NCBI RefSeq assembly: GCF_030818485.1
Contig: NZ_JAUTAJ010000004.1
Span: 971,001-1,035,000, forward strand
Origin: Pseudoroseomonas cervicalis
GTDB lineage: Bacteria; Pseudomonadota; Alphaproteobacteria; Acetobacterales; Acetobacteraceae
Length of the DNA stretch: 64,000 bases
Reading direction: 5' to 3'
Positions 29,141 through 39,074 of the stretch are shown one piece after another. The translations under genes were made by a program, and so were the position numbers. A model generated the notes under the pieces. The model did no database searches. It saw nothing but the letters and a program-made list of their open reading frames with translations, and was not told the origin of the DNA. Every line of letters begins with the position of its first letter. Position 1 is the first letter of the stretch.

Positions 29141-29485
29141 TCAGTCGGAGGAGCCGACAGGATTGACCTCGCGTTGCAGTGTCATGGTGCCCTCGCGCGT
29201 CACGGACACGGTGCCGGCCGGGCTGGCGCCCTGGGCAGCGCCGGCCCCGGCGGAGGCGGCATCGAACAGCATGATCGGCGCGCCCGGCATGACGGTGCTG
29301 ATGGCGTGCTTGTAGACCAGCTGGGTGTGACCATCCCGACGCAGCAGGACGGAAAAATTGTCAAACCAGGTGATGATGCCCTGGAGCTTCACGCCGTTGA
29401 CGAGGAAGATCGTCACGGGCGTCTTGCTCTTGCGGACATGGTTCAGGAAGACATCCTGAACATTCTGGGACTTCTCGGCGGCCAT
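29141..29485 (-). CDS. hfq: RNA chaperone Hfq
   Basis: A 114-aa Sm-like protein that pairs small RNAs with mRNAs. Sm1 is [20 protein letters not shown] through [13 protein letters not shown]; Sm2 is YKHAIST with Tyr58-Lys59-His60. A flexible Ala/Gly-rich tail (residues ~75-114) follows. RBS AAGGA lies upstream of the ATG. The 3' end overlaps the probable hflX start. Confidence 0.97.
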   Translation of the reverse strand: MAAEKSQNVQDVFLNHVRKSKTPVTIFLVNGVKLQGIITWFDNFSVLLRRDGHTQLVYKHAISTVMPGAPIMLFDAASAGAGAAQGASPAGTVSVTREGTMTLQREVNPVGSSD

Positions 29486-29602
29486 CGGCTCGGTCCTTCT
29501 TGTTTTTGGCGAGCCACCTTATCGATGGCCGCACCTTTCCGGCAGCGGCTCACGCGGGGCTACGCCCCGGCGTGCGGGATGCCCGCCGGTTCGCCCGCAA
29601 GA

Positions 29603-30277
29603 TCACGCAGGCAGGGGGGTCTTGGCAAGGCCGTGCAAGCACGCGGCCAGCGCATGGCCATCCGCGAAGACCGCATCGGGCGAGAGCGCGGCGATGCCGC
29701 CATCATGCGCCGCATCGCCCAGCAGCACGGCACTGCAGCCGGCGGCACGCGCCGCCTGCATGTCGACGCCGGTGTCGCCCACGAACCAGACCCCTGCCCC
29801 CGGCGCCACGCCAAGCCGTTCCAGCGCCAGCAGCACCGGCGCCGCCGCCGGCTTGTCGGCGCTGGCATCGCCCGCGCCCACCAGCGCGCCGAAATGCGGC
29901 GCCCAGCCCAGATGCTCCGCCTCCCGCCGCAGGATCGGGCCCTGCTTGTTGGAGACAACGGCCAGCTTCCAGGGCGCCGCCGCCGCCAGCGCCTCCGCGA
30001 TGCCGGGCAGCGGGGTGATCAGCTCCAGATGCCGGGCGCGCACCTCGGCATAGAACAGATCGCGCGCCCGCTCCCACTCCGCGCCGAACAGCGCGGGGAA
30101 GGATTCCCGCAGCGAGAGGCGCGCGCGGGCGCGCACCTCCTCCAGGCTCCATTCCGGCAGGCCGAAGCCGCGCAGCGCGGCGTTCATGCCTGCCTGCACG
30201 CCGGCCCAGGCATCGACCAGCGTGTTGTCCCAGTCCCACAGGATGGCGCTGGGCGGCGGCAGGGGGGCGCCGCTCAT
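29603..30277 (-). CDS. HAD-family phosphatase (phosphoglycolate phosphatase-like)
   Basis: A 224-aa haloacid dehalogenase hydrolase. Motif I is LWDWDNTLVD near residue 14 (nucleophile first Asp), motif II is VVSNKQG, and motif III/IV is WFVGDTGVDMQAARAAG. A helical cap (C1) sits between I and II. It resembles Gph, but the cap does not fix the substrate. Its ATG overlaps the dat stop (ATGA). A 117-bp gap with a GC-rich inverted repeat (near 29549-29572) separates it from hfq. Confidence 0.87.
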   Translation of the reverse strand: MSGAPLPPPSAILWDWDNTLVDAWAGVQAGMNAALRGFGLPEWSLEEVRARARLSLRESFPALFGAEWERARDLFYAEVRARHLELITPLPGIAEALAAAAPWKLAVVSNKQGPILRREAEHLGWAPHFGALVGAGDASADKPAAAPVLLALERLGVAPGAGVWFVGDTGVDMQAARAAGCSAVLLGDAAHDGGIAALSPDAVFADGHALAACLHGLAKTPLPA

Positions 30278-31146
30278 GCCGCGTTCTTCACCGCGCCCTT
30301 CACATGCCGGGCGAAAAGCTCGAAGAGCTGGCGCGTCACCGGGCCGGGCTTGCCGTCGCCCACATCCCGGCCGTCGATCTTCAGGATCGGCTTCACGAAG
30401 GACGTCGCCGAGGTGATGAAGGCCTCGCGCGCATTCTTCATCTCGTCCAGCGTGAATTCGCGCTCGTCCAGCGTCAGCCCGGCCTGCTGCATCTCGGCGA
30501 TCAGCGCGCCGCGGGTGCAGCCGGGCAGGATGGCGTGCGACAGGCCGCGGGTGCGGATGGCGCCCTTCTCATCGACGATCCAGAAGCTGGTGGCCGCGCC
30601 CTCGGTGACGATGCCGGTGGCTTCCTCGAACAGGATGGCCTCGATCGCGCCCTGCTCGCGCGCCGCCTGGCGGGCCAGGACATTGGGCAGCAGGTTCACG
30701 CTCTTGATGTCGCGCCGCGCCCAGCGCAGATCCGGCAGGGTGATGGCGGTGCCGCCCCAATTGTCGATGCTGGCCGGATAGGGCGCGATGCGCTTGACGG
30801 TGATGACCAGCGCCGGCGGCACGGGCTTGGCCGGGAACGGATGGTCGCGCCGCGCCACGCCGCGCGTCACCTGCATGTAGAGCAGCCCCTCGGTCACCCG
30901 GTTGCGGCGCGCCACCTCCTGCAGCACATGCGACAGCGCCTGGCGCGTCAGCGGCATGGGCAGGCGGATCTCGCGCAGCGAACGCTCCAGCCGGTCCAGA
31001 TGCCGGTCCTCGTCGATGAAGCGGCCATTGTAGAGATGCACCACTTCATAGATGCCATCGCCGAACTGATAGCCGCGATCCTCGACATTCACGCTGGCCT
31101 CGCGCTGCGGGACGTAGCGGCCATTCACATAGGCGATGCGGGACAT
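30274..31146 (-). CDS. dat: D-amino-acid transaminase (class IV PLP aminotransferase)
   Basis: A 290-aa fold-type IV aminotransferase. Schiff-base Lys148 lies in RRDIKSVNLLPN, and EEATGIVTEGAATSFWIV and ILPGCTRGALI are family blocks. The short N-terminus VNGRYVPQREASVNVEDRGYQFGDGIYEVV fits D-alanine aminotransferase better than IlvE. It interconverts D-alanine, D-glutamate and their keto acids, feeding peptidoglycan. It lies between the ntr operon and hfq, as in related genomes. Confidence 0.87.
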   Translation of the reverse strand: MSRIAYVNGRYVPQREASVNVEDRGYQFGDGIYEVVHLYNGRFIDEDRHLDRLERSLREIRLPMPLTRQALSHVLQEVARRNRVTEGLLYMQVTRGVARRDHPFPAKPVPPALVITVKRIAPYPASIDNWGGTAITLPDLRWARRDIKSVNLLPNVLARQAAREQGAIEAILFEEATGIVTEGAATSFWIVDEKGAIRTRGLSHAILPGCTRGALIAEMQQAGLTLDEREFTLDEMKNAREAFITSATSFVKPILKIDGRDVGDGKPGPVTRQLFELFARHVKGAVKNAA

Positions 31147-31268
31147 GCCCTGGTCTCTTTTGCTGTTGGTCCAATCAGGGCGCGCAGCTTCGCGCCGATG
31201 CGGAAGGACAGCAATGGGGGGCGGGATGCGTTTTGTGCAGAGAAGGCATCAAGCTAAGCAAAGCTAAT

Positions 31269-31376
31269 CTTCTTTTTCTGAAGAAAAAGAAGCAAAAAGA
31301 CTTTGTCAGTTGGCGTCCCGCCTCAGGCCTGAAGCGGGACGCCAAACTGAAAAAAGTTCTTTTTTCAAAAAAGAAC
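31269..31376. repeat. Array of three hairpins between ntrX and dat (terminator region)
   Basis: Hairpin A: arms 31269-31278/31283-31292, 10 bp, loop TGAA, AT-rich. Hairpin B: arms 31310-31321/31334-31345, 12 bp GC-rich, extended by CAG/CTG across one bulged A. Hairpin C: arms 31356-31365/31367-31376, 10 bp. Read from ntrX on the minus strand, C is followed by a run of T and should terminate the ntr operon; B and A follow as extra stops. The rest of the 232-bp gap must hold the dat promoter. Confidence 0.7.
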
Positions 31377-31378
31377 GC

Positions 31379-32779
31379 TTATCCCGAACCTGCCCGGTCT
31401 TCCGCCTGCACGCCCAGGAATTTCAGCTTCCGGTGCAGCGCGCTGCGCTCCATACCGACGAAATTCGCCGTGCGGCTGATATTGCCGCCGAAGCGCAGCA
31501 GCTGCGCCTCCAGATACTGCCGCTCGAACAGCTCGCGCGCCTCGCGCAGCGGCAGCGTCATGATCTCGCTGGAACGGTCGAGCTTCAGGGCCGCCGGTGC
31601 GGCGGAGCCCACCTCGGGCGGCAGCATCTCGGGGCGGATCGGCTCCCCCGCCCCGCCCGGCGCCATGATCAGCAGCCAGTCCACCAGATTGCGCAGCTGG
31701 CGCACATTGCCCGGCCAGTCATAGGCCTGCATGGCGGCCAGCACATCCTCGGACAGCTCCCGCGCCGGCACGCCGGACGTGTCGGCCGAGCGCGCCATGA
31801 AATGCCGGGCGAGGACGGGGACGTCCTCGCGGCGCTCGCGCAGCGCGGGGACCCGCAGCGGCACGACGGCCAGCCGGTAGAACAGATCCTCGCGGAAACG
31901 GCCGGCCGCGATCTCGGCGGCCAGGTCGCGATTGGTGGTGGCGATGACGCGGACATCGACCTTGACGCGGGTGGCGCCGCCGACCCGCTCGAAGCCCTGC
32001 TCCTGCAGCGCGCGGACGATCTTGCCCTGGGTCTCCAGCGGCATGTCCGCCACCTCGTCCAGCAGCAGCGTGCCGCCATGGGCGCGCTCCAGCACGCCGG
32101 CGCGGCGCGGGGCGGCCTGTGCGTCGGTGCCGGCCTCGACGCCGAACAGCTCCTCCTCGAAGCGGCCCGGGTTCAGCGTGGCGCAGTTCAGCGCGACGAA
32201 GGGCTCGCCGGCGCGGCGGGAGCGGGCATGGATCATGCGCGCCGCCACCTCCTTGCCGGCACCGGCCGGGCCCGAGATCAGCACGCGGCTGCCGGTGGGC
32301 GCCACGCGCTCGATCGCCGCGCGCAGCTGCGCCACCAGCGAGGAGGTGCCGAGCAGCTCGGTCTCCGCCCCGGCGCGCAGCTTCAGCTCGCTGACCTCGC
32401 GCTTGAGGCGGGCGGCCTCCAGCGCGCGCTCGACGATCAGCAGCAGCCGGTCGGATTTGAACGGCTTCTCGATGAAGTCATAGGCGCCCTGCTGGATCGC
32501 CTGCACCGCGGTCTCGATCGTGCCATGGCCGGAGATCATCACCACCGGCACGGAAGGATCGTCGCGCTGCATCGCTTCCAGAATGCCGAGCCCGTCGAGC
32601 CGGGAATTCTGCAGCCAGATGTCGAGCACCACCAGATTCGGCCGGCGCGCGCGGAAGGCGGCGAGCGCGGTGTCGGAATTCTGCGCGACGCGCGTGTCGT
32701 ACCCCTCATCCGAGAGGATGCCCTCGATCAGCGCGCGGATGTCCGGCTCGTCGTCGACGATCAGGATATCATGCGCCAT
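31379..32779 (-). CDS. ntrX: Two-component response regulator NtrX
   Basis: A 466-aa regulator: receiver domain with phosphoacceptor Asp53 (LVVLDIWLQ), AAA+ domain with Walker A GPAGAGKE and LLLDEVADMP, and a Fis-type helix-turn-helix near the end (ISRTANFVGMERSALHRKLK). The sigma-54 contact loop GAFTGA is replaced by GTDAQA after ELFG, so sigma-54 activation is unlikely, as known for many alphaproteobacterial NtrX proteins. It overlaps the ntrY end by 11 bp. Confidence 0.95.
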   Translation of the reverse strand: MAHDILIVDDEPDIRALIEGILSDEGYDTRVAQNSDTALAAFRARRPNLVVLDIWLQNSRLDGLGILEAMQRDDPSVPVVMISGHGTIETAVQAIQQGAYDFIEKPFKSDRLLLIVERALEAARLKREVSELKLRAGAETELLGTSSLVAQLRAAIERVAPTGSRVLISGPAGAGKEVAARMIHARSRRAGEPFVALNCATLNPGRFEEELFGVEAGTDAQAAPRRAGVLERAHGGTLLLDEVADMPLETQGKIVRALQEQGFERVGGATRVKVDVRVIATTNRDLAAEIAAGRFREDLFYRLAVVPLRVPALRERREDVPVLARHFMARSADTSGVPARELSEDVLAAMQAYDWPGNVRQLRNLVDWLLIMAPGGAGEPIRPEMLPPEVGSAAPAALKLDRSSEIMTLPLREARELFERQYLEAQLLRFGGNISRTANFVGMERSALHRKLKFLGVQAEDRAGSG

Positions 32780-35093
32780 GCTGCTGCATCTCCGTATTCT
32801 TCGCCGCCAGTTCCGGACCGGCGTCCTCCGCCGTGCCGCGGCGCGGCAGGATCAGTGCCGCGCGCGTGCCCGGCAAGGGGCCGCCTTCCGCCGCCTCCCT
32901 TTCGGTCAGCAGCAGCCTGCCACCATGGTCCTCCATGATCTTCTTCACGATGGCAAGACCGAGGCCGGTCCCTTTCGGCTTGTGCGTCACATACGGTTCT
33001 GTGAGCCGCTCCCGCTCCTCGCCCTGCGGCAGGCCGATGCCATTGTCCTCGACCGCCACGGTGATCCACTCCTCGCCCGGCTCGACCGAGAGCAGGATGC
33101 GGCCCTGCTCCGGCTCGATGCCCTGCTCCGTCTCCGCCTGGATCCGCATGGCCACCGCATCGGCGGCATTGGCCAGCAGGTTGGTCAGCGCCTGGCCGAT
33201 CAGCCGCCGGTCGCAGCGCAGCCGCGGCAGGCCCTCGGGGATGCGGGTCTCGAAGGCGATGGCGTGGTGCGCGTTCTGCTGCAGCACCAGCGCCTCCCGC
33301 ACCACCTGGTCGATCGGCTCGGGCCGCATCACCGGCTGCGGCATGCGGGCGAAGGCCGAGAACTCGTCCACCATGCGGCCGATATCGCCGACCTGGCGGA
33401 CGATGGTGTCGGTGCAGGCGACGAAGGTCTCGGGGTCGTTGGTGATCTGCTTCAGGTAGCGCCGCTTCAGCCGCTCGGCCGAGAGCTGGATCGGCGTCAG
33501 CGGATTCTTGATCTCATGCGCGATGCGGCGCGCCACATCGGCCCAGGCCGCCTTGCGCTGGGCCGAGAGCAGTTCGGTGATGTCGTCGAAGGTGACGACG
33601 AAGCCGCTGACGCGGCCCTGCTGCGCCTCGGCGCCGATCTGCGCCAGCAGGGTGCGGCGCTCGCTGGCCGGGCCGATGCGGATCTCGCCGGTGCGGGTGC
33701 GCTCCGGCTGGGCCAGCGCCTGGGCCAGCAGCGGCGCGAATTCGGGCGCCACCTCGTCCAGCCGCTGCCCCAGCACCTCGTCGAGGTCGAGGCCCAGCAG
33801 CTCGCTGGCGCGGCGGTTGGGCAGGTTGATCCGCCCCTCGGAATCGAGGCCGAGCACCCCGGCGGAGACGCCGGACAGCACCGTCTCGGTGAAGCGGCGG
33901 CGCTCATCGATCTGGCGATAGGCCTCCATCAGCTCGCTGCGCTGGGCGGCGAGCTGGTTGGTCATGCGGTTGAAGGCGCGGCTGAGCGTGCCGACCTCGT
34001 CATCCGACCCGCCCTCGGAGACGCGCACGGTCAGGTCGCCGCTGCGCACCCGCTCGGCCGCCACGATCAGCCGCGACAAGGGCCGCGCGATCTGGTTGGC
34101 GATGACCAGGCCGATCAGCACGGCGGCCATCAGCACCAGCAGCGCGGCGATGGCGAAGATCAGCGCGAAGGTGATCTGCAGGCCGGAGCGGTTGCGGTCC
34201 AGCTGGTCATATTGCTGGAAGGACAGCTCGGTGCGCCGCATATGCTCCAGCACGCCGGGGTCGAGCGGCCGTCCGATCAGCAGCATCAGCCCCTGGCCGA
34301 TATCCAGCTCGACCAGGGCGCGCACGCGGCCCTCCTCGCTCTCGCCCGGCAGCACCGCGACCTCGCCATTGCGGGCGAGCTCGGTGGCCCAGGCCGGCAG
34401 CGGTTCCAGCACGGTGGTGGTGGTCAGCCCGGCATGGCTGACGACGCGGTTCAGCACCGGCTCGAAGACAATGGATTCGGTCAGGCCGCGCAGCGCCGTG
34501 TGCGTCGCCAGGATGCGGGCGAAGGCGTACTGGTTCTCGTCCAGCAGCCGGCCGGCGCGGTTCAGGTCGGCGGCCATGGCCAGCGCATCGGCGCGGATGG
34601 TGTTGCGGTGCTCCTCCAGATAGGCGCGGGAGGCGACGAGGCTGGCCTCCAGCGTGTCGCGCACCCGGTCGCTGAACCAGGCCTGGATGCCCAGGTTGAA
34701 GAACACCGCGGCGAAGACCGCCACCAGCAGCGCCGGCACCACGGCGACGACGCTGAACAGCATCACCAGCCGCACATGCAGCCGCGATCCGGCCGAGCCG
34801 CGCCGCCGCTCCGCCCACATGCGCACCAGCCTCGCCGTGAGCGAGACCAGCAGCAGCAGCAGGAAGGCGGCGTTGACCAGCACGATGGCCACCACCTGCC
34901 CCGGCCTGGTGGGGCCGAAGGGGCTGCCGCCGGAGAGCAGGGTGAAGGTGCCGATGCCCATCAGCAGGGCGCCGACCGCCAGCGCCAGGGTGACGAAGCG
35001 GCCGAGCAGCATGTCGAGCAGCCGCCGCGCCAGCGAGGGCCGGCCCTCGCCGCCGCCGCCGGACCCGCCGAATCGGGGCACCGGGAGCTTCAC
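32769..35093 (-). CDS. ntrY: Sensor histidine kinase NtrY
   Basis: A 774-aa membrane kinase with about four transmembrane helices (near residues 30-52, 67-88, 105-135 and 300-325), a periplasmic loop, HAMP, a PAS domain, HisKA with phosphoacceptor His in [21 protein letters not shown], and a HATPase_c domain ([28 protein letters not shown]). It phosphorylates NtrX and responds to nitrogen or redox state in relatives. Its ATG overlaps the ntrC stop. Confidence 0.95.
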   Translation of the reverse strand: MKLPVPRFGGSGGGGEGRPSLARRLLDMLLGRFVTLALAVGALLMGIGTFTLLSGGSPFGPTRPGQVVAIVLVNAAFLLLLLVSLTARLVRMWAERRRGSAGSRLHVRLVMLFSVVAVVPALLVAVFAAVFFNLGIQAWFSDRVRDTLEASLVASRAYLEEHRNTIRADALAMAADLNRAGRLLDENQYAFARILATHTALRGLTESIVFEPVLNRVVSHAGLTTTTVLEPLPAWATELARNGEVAVLPGESEEGRVRALVELDIGQGLMLLIGRPLDPGVLEHMRRTELSFQQYDQLDRNRSGLQITFALIFAIAALLVLMAAVLIGLVIANQIARPLSRLIVAAERVRSGDLTVRVSEGGSDDEVGTLSRAFNRMTNQLAAQRSELMEAYRQIDERRRFTETVLSGVSAGVLGLDSEGRINLPNRRASELLGLDLDEVLGQRLDEVAPEFAPLLAQALAQPERTRTGEIRIGPASERRTLLAQIGAEAQQGRVSGFVVTFDDITELLSAQRKAAWADVARRIAHEIKNPLTPIQLSAERLKRRYLKQITNDPETFVACTDTIVRQVGDIGRMVDEFSAFARMPQPVMRPEPIDQVVREALVLQQNAHHAIAFETRIPEGLPRLRCDRRLIGQALTNLLANAADAVAMRIQAETEQGIEPEQGRILLSVEPGEEWITVAVEDNGIGLPQGEERERLTEPYVTHKPKGTGLGLAIVKKIMEDHGGRLLLTEREAAEGGPLPGTRAALILPRRGTAEDAGPELAAKNTEMQQHGA

Positions 35094-36530
35094 GACAGCC
35101 CGCGCACCACCGGCAGGTCGAGCTCGCGGATCTTCTTGCGCAGCGTGTTGCGGTTCAGCCCGAGCATGGCGGCGGCCTTGATCTGGTTGCCACGGGTGGC
35201 GGCCAGCGCCAGGCGCAGCAGCGGCCGCTCCACCTCGGCCAGCACCCGCTCATACAGGTCGCGCACCGGCAGCCCGTCCTTCTGCGCGGCGACGAAGCTG
35301 GACAGATGCCGCTCCACCGCCTGCTCCAGCGTCTCGGAGACGCGGGTCTCCGGGTCGGCCAGCGGCTCGGCCTCGGCCAGCTCATTGGCCACCGCGTCGC
35401 CGCCGATCACCTCCTGCGGGTAGAGGGCGGCCAGGCGCCGCATCAGATTCTCGAGCTCGCGCGCATTGCCCGGCCAGGGGTGCTGGCGCAGCCGCTCCAC
35501 CGCGCTCTGGTCCAGCTGCTTGGCCGGCAGGCCGGCGGCCTTGGCGCGGTCGAGGAAGTGGCGGGCCAGCAGCGCGATATCCTCGGCCCGCTCGCGCAGC
35601 GGCGGCAGGCGGATCGGCACCACGTTCAGCCGGTAGAACAGATCCTCGCGGAACATGCCGCCGCGGATCGCCTGGCGCAGGTCGCGATGCGTGGCCGCGA
35701 CGATGCGCACATTGGCCTTGATCGGGTTGCGGCCGCCCACCGTGGTGAACTCGCCCTCCTGCAGCACGCGCAGCAGGCGGGTCTGCGCCTCGGGCGGCAT
35801 GTCGCCGATCTCGTCGAGGAACAGCGTGCCACCGGCGGCCTGCTCGAAGCGGCCGACGCCGCGCGCCAGCGCGCCCGTGAAGGCGCCGCGCTCATGCCCG
35901 AACAGCTCGCTCTCGATCAGCTCGCGCGGGATGGCGGCCATGTTGATGGCGACGAAGGGGCCGGTGCGGCGGCGGCCGTAATCGTGAAGGGCGCGCGCCA
36001 CCAGCTCCCTTGCCGGTGCCGCTCTCGCCGGTGATCATCACGGTGAGGTCGGTCGTCGTCAGCCGCGCGACGGTGCGGTAGATCTCCTGCATCGCCGCGC
36101 TGCGGCCGACCAGCGGCAGGCGCTCGCCCTCATGCTCGTCCTCCTCCGGCGCGGCGGCGGCGGGCGCGGTCAGGGCGCGGGCGACGACGGCCAGCAGCTC
36201 CTTCAGGTCGAAGGGCTTGGGCAGGTATTCGAAGGCGCCACGCTGCGCCGCCTTCACCGCCGTCATGAAGGTGGATTGCGCCGACATCACCACGACGCGC
36301 AGCTCCGGGCGCACCCGCTTGATGCGCGGCACCAAATCCAGCCCGTTCTCATCCGGCATCACCACATCGGTGATCACCAGATCGCCCGCGCCCTCCTCGA
36401 CCCAGCGCCACAGCGTGGCGGCGGAGGAGGTGGCGCGCACCGTGTAGCCGGCCCGCCCCAGGGCCTGGGACAGCACGGTGCGGATGGCCCGATCGTCATC
36501 GGCCACGAGGATGGTGCGGGTATCGGTCAT
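35090..36530 (-). pseudogene. ntrC: Nitrogen regulator NtrC, interrupted by a single-base frameshift
   Basis: The two halves make one normal-length NtrC (~479 aa). The N-part from the ATG at 36530 has a receiver with Asp55 ([10 protein letters not shown]) and reads to ITGESGTGK. The C-part resumes [18 protein letters not shown], with intact [15 protein letters not shown] and a Fis-like HTH ([20 protein letters not shown]). The frame breaks where an extra base lies in the run at 36007-36009 (GGG on the coding strand; GG restores the frame). All motifs are intact, so this is either a sequencing error or a very recent mutation. If real, the truncated product lacks the ATPase and DNA-binding domains. 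Confidence 0.88.
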
Positions 36531-37675
36531 TCGGCTCGGGTCTTGCGCGGGACGGGAAGCTCGGCGGGCGGCATCGGCAGGGAGAGGCGGAACACCGTCC
36601 GCCCCGGGCGCGTGTCGCATTCGATCAGCGCGCCCATATCGGCGACCAGCTTGGCCACCAGGGCCAGGCCCAGCCCCTGCCCGCCCCGCTTGGTGGTGAC
36701 GAAGGGCTCCCAGATGGTGGAGGCCACCTCCTCCGGGATGCCGGGGCCGTTGTCGCGCACGCTGACCTGCAGCGGCAGGTGCACCCGCTCCTGCGAGCCT
36801 GGAATGGCGATGCGCACCCCGTGGTGATAGGCGGTGGAGAGATGGATCTCCCCGGTCAGCGGGTCCACCGCCTCGGCCGCGTTCTTCACCAGGTTCAGCA
36901 GCACCTGCACCAGCAGGTCGCGATTGCCGAAGACCGGCGGCAGCGAGGGGTCGTAATCCTCGATGATGCGCAGATGGCTGGCGAAGCCGCGCCCGGCGAT
37001 GCGCCGGACATGGTCCAGCACCTCATGGATGTTGACCGCGGCGCGCTCCACCGGGCGCTCGGAGAACATCTCGAAGCGCTCGACCAGGTTGCGGATGCGG
37101 TCGGCCTCGTCCTGGATCAGGGTGCAGAGCTCGCGATCGGCCTCGCTGGCCGATTGCTCCAGCAGCTGCGCCGCGCCGCGGATGCCGGAGAGCGGGTTCT
37201 TCACCTCATGCGCCAGCATCGCCGCCATGGCCGAGGCGCCGCGCGCCGCGCCGCGGAAATTCAGCTGCCGGTCCAGCTTCTGCGCCTTGCTGCCATCCTG
37301 CAGCGACAGCACCACGGCGCCCGGCATCTCCGGCAGCGGCGCGCCATGGGCGGCGACGCCGCTGCGGTGCAGCCGCGGGCTTTCCAGGGTCAGGTCGTGG
37401 TCGGAGACCGGGGCGTCCAGCCCGCGCACCTGGGCGACCAGCGCGAAGAGCCTGGTATCGGCCGGGATCAGATCGGCCAGGCCCATCTGCGCCAGGGTGC
37501 CGGCGGAAAGCTGGAAGAACTGCTCGGCCGCCGGGTTGGCGAAGCGGAAACGGTTCTCCTCGTCCAGCACCACGACGGGCACCGGCAGCGCGGCCAGCAG
37601 GGCCAGGCTGTCCGGCACCGGCACCGTGGCGCTGGCGGCGCGCAAAGCCCGGCGCGAGGCGACGGGGCTGTTCAT
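36527..37675 (-). CDS. ntrB: Nitrogen sensor kinase NtrB (GlnL)
   Basis: A 382-aa cytosolic kinase: PAS domain (residues ~25-135), H-box [22 protein letters not shown] near residue 170, and ATP-binding [21 protein letters not shown] and [14 protein letters not shown]. It phosphorylates or dephosphorylates NtrC under control of PII proteins. Start and stop overlap dusB and ntrC by 4 bp each (ATGA). Confidence 0.95.
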   Translation of the reverse strand: MNSPVASRRALRAASATVPVPDSLALLAALPVPVVVLDEENRFRFANPAAEQFFQLSAGTLAQMGLADLIPADTRLFALVAQVRGLDAPVSDHDLTLESPRLHRSGVAAHGAPLPEMPGAVVLSLQDGSKAQKLDRQLNFRGAARGASAMAAMLAHEVKNPLSGIRGAAQLLEQSASEADRELCTLIQDEADRIRNLVERFEMFSERPVERAAVNIHEVLDHVRRIAGRGFASHLRIIEDYDPSLPPVFGNRDLLVQVLLNLVKNAAEAVDPLTGEIHLSTAYHHGVRIAIPGSQERVHLPLQVSVRDNGPGIPEEVASTIWEPFVTTKRGGQGLGLALVAKLVADMGALIECDTRPGRTVFRLSLPMPPAELPVPRKTRAE

Positions 37676-38805
37676 GCGGCGAGCGGATCCGCCTCGGCGT
37701 CACGGCCATCCTCGCGCCCGGCCGCCTCGCGCCCCTCTTCACGATAGACGTCGCGCACCGCCTCCACCCCCTGCTCGATCAGCGGGGCGTAGAATTCGTG
37801 CAGCAGGGCCAGCGCCGCCTCCGGCGTCTCGGCGCGGTTCACCGCGACACGGAACTCGGCCGAGCCGGGCAGGCCCTTGGAGTACCAGGCGAGGTGCTTG
37901 CGGGCCAGGCGCACGCCGGGATGCGGGCCGTGATGCTCCAGCATGGCGTGGTAGTGCCGGCGCAGGATGTCGTATTGCGTGGCGAGATCCGGCTCCGGCA
38001 AATCCTCGCCGGTGGTCAGGTAGGTGGCGATGCGCGCCAGCAGCCAGGGGCGGCCATAGCAGCCGCGGCCGATCATCACGCCATCGGCGCCGGATTGGCG
38101 CAGCGCCTCGGCCGCGTGCAGCGGCGTCAGGATGTCGCCATTGACAATCACCGGCAGGCCGACCGCCTGCTTCACCTTGGCCACGAAGGCCCAGTCAGCG
38201 GTGCCGGTGTAGAACATCTGCCGGGTGCGGCCATGCACCGTCACCAGCCTGATGCCGCTCTCCTCGGCGATCTTGGCCAGCCGCGGCGCGTTCAGGCTGT
38301 TGTGGTCCCAGCCCATGCGCATCTTCAGCGTCACCGGGGTCGGGACCGCGCGGACCACCGCCTCCAGGATGCGGGCGGCGCCGATCTCGTCGCGCATCAG
38401 CGCGCTGCCGGCCTGCTGGCCCAGCGCCACCTTCTTCACCGGGCAGCCGAAATTGATGTCGACGATGGCGGCGCCATGGTCCACCGCCAGCTTCGCCGCC
38501 TCGGCCATCACCGCCGGGTCACAGCCGGCCAGCTGCACGCTGGTCGGGCCGCCGAAGCCGTCCACCTCGGCCATCTTCAGCGTCTGCCGGTTCTCCCGCA
38601 CCATGGCCTGGCTGGCGATCATCTCGCTGACCACCATGGGGGCCTGCAGCTCGCGGCAGAGGCGGCGGAAGGGCAGATCGGTGACGCCGGACATCGGCGC
38701 CAGGATCACCGGCGCATCGATGCGGATCGGCCCGACCATGATCGGCCGCAGCCGCGGCACGTCAGCCGCCGTGGGGGCCGGGGGGGTGGTGGGGGCGATG
38801 CTCAT
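37672..38805 (-). CDS. dusB: tRNA-dihydrouridine synthase B (NifR3)
   Basis: A 377-aa flavoenzyme that reduces uridine in the tRNA D-loop. Motifs: [35 protein letters not shown] with the catalytic Cys, [16 protein letters not shown] and NGDI...[13 protein letters not shown]. It is the first gene of the dusB-ntrB-ntrC-ntrY-ntrX operon, the classical nifR3-ntr arrangement of alphaproteobacteria. An acidic C-terminal tail of about 30 residues is variable. Confidence 0.95.
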   Translation of the reverse strand: MSIAPTTPPAPTAADVPRLRPIMVGPIRIDAPVILAPMSGVTDLPFRRLCRELQAPMVVSEMIASQAMVRENRQTLKMAEVDGFGGPTSVQLAGCDPAVMAEAAKLAVDHGAAIVDINFGCPVKKVALGQQAGSALMRDEIGAARILEAVVRAVPTPVTLKMRMGWDHNSLNAPRLAKIAEESGIRLVTVHGRTRQMFYTGTADWAFVAKVKQAVGLPVIVNGDILTPLHAAEALRQSGADGVMIGRGCYGRPWLLARIATYLTTGEDLPEPDLATQYDILRRHYHAMLEHHGPHPGVRLARKHLAWYSKGLPGSAEFRVAVNRAETPEAALALLHEFYAPLIEQGVEAVRDVYREEGREAAGREDGRDAEADPLAA

Positions 38806-38968
38806 GATTTGGGCAATCTAGTCGCTGTCTGGCCATCCGTCCATGCGCAACCGCCCAGGCTTGCGGCAGACCGCCATGCACAGGCCGCATCCGGCCGCGC
38901 CACGGGCGGCTTGACCACCCCCCGCCGCGCTGGATAAGCCTCCTGCATGGGCTCGGTCGGAGCCTCCC

Positions 38969-39060
38969 TGTCCGCGGGAAGGGCTGCGCCCACGCACCTC
39001 TCAGACCTGGTTCGGTTGCCCTTCGCACCCTTTCCGGCCTGACCGGCGGACACAGGCAGG
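38969..39060 (+). promoter_or_regulatory. Possible structured 5' leader upstream of the DUF1835 gene
   Basis: TGTCCGC (38969-38975) pairs exactly with GCGGACA (39046-39052), enclosing a second pair GAAGGGC (38979-38985)/GCCCTTC (39018-39024). CCTCCCTG (38963-38970) could also pair with CAGGCAGG (39053-39060), just before AGGAAGGGG at 39061-39069, the likely ribosome-binding site, giving an alternative fold that hides it. I compared it by memory with TPP, glycine, cobalamin and SRP RNA motifs and found no match. The rest of the 269-bp gap (38806-39074) holds the divergent dusB promoter region. Confidence 0.35.
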
Positions 39061-39074
39061 AGGAAGGGGTCCTC

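Noticed and set aside
31233..31724. A Lys/Ser-rich plus-strand frame over the hairpin array
   Set aside because: It spans three inverted repeats and the antisense of ntrX; no ribosome-binding site and no family resemblance.
38963..39069. A known RNA (SRP/4.5S, TPP, glycine or cobalamin riboswitch)
   Set aside because: GGTCAGGCCGG on the minus strand briefly recalls SRP RNA, but the GGAAGG/AGCAGC loop is absent. No diagnostic riboswitch core was seen on either strand.
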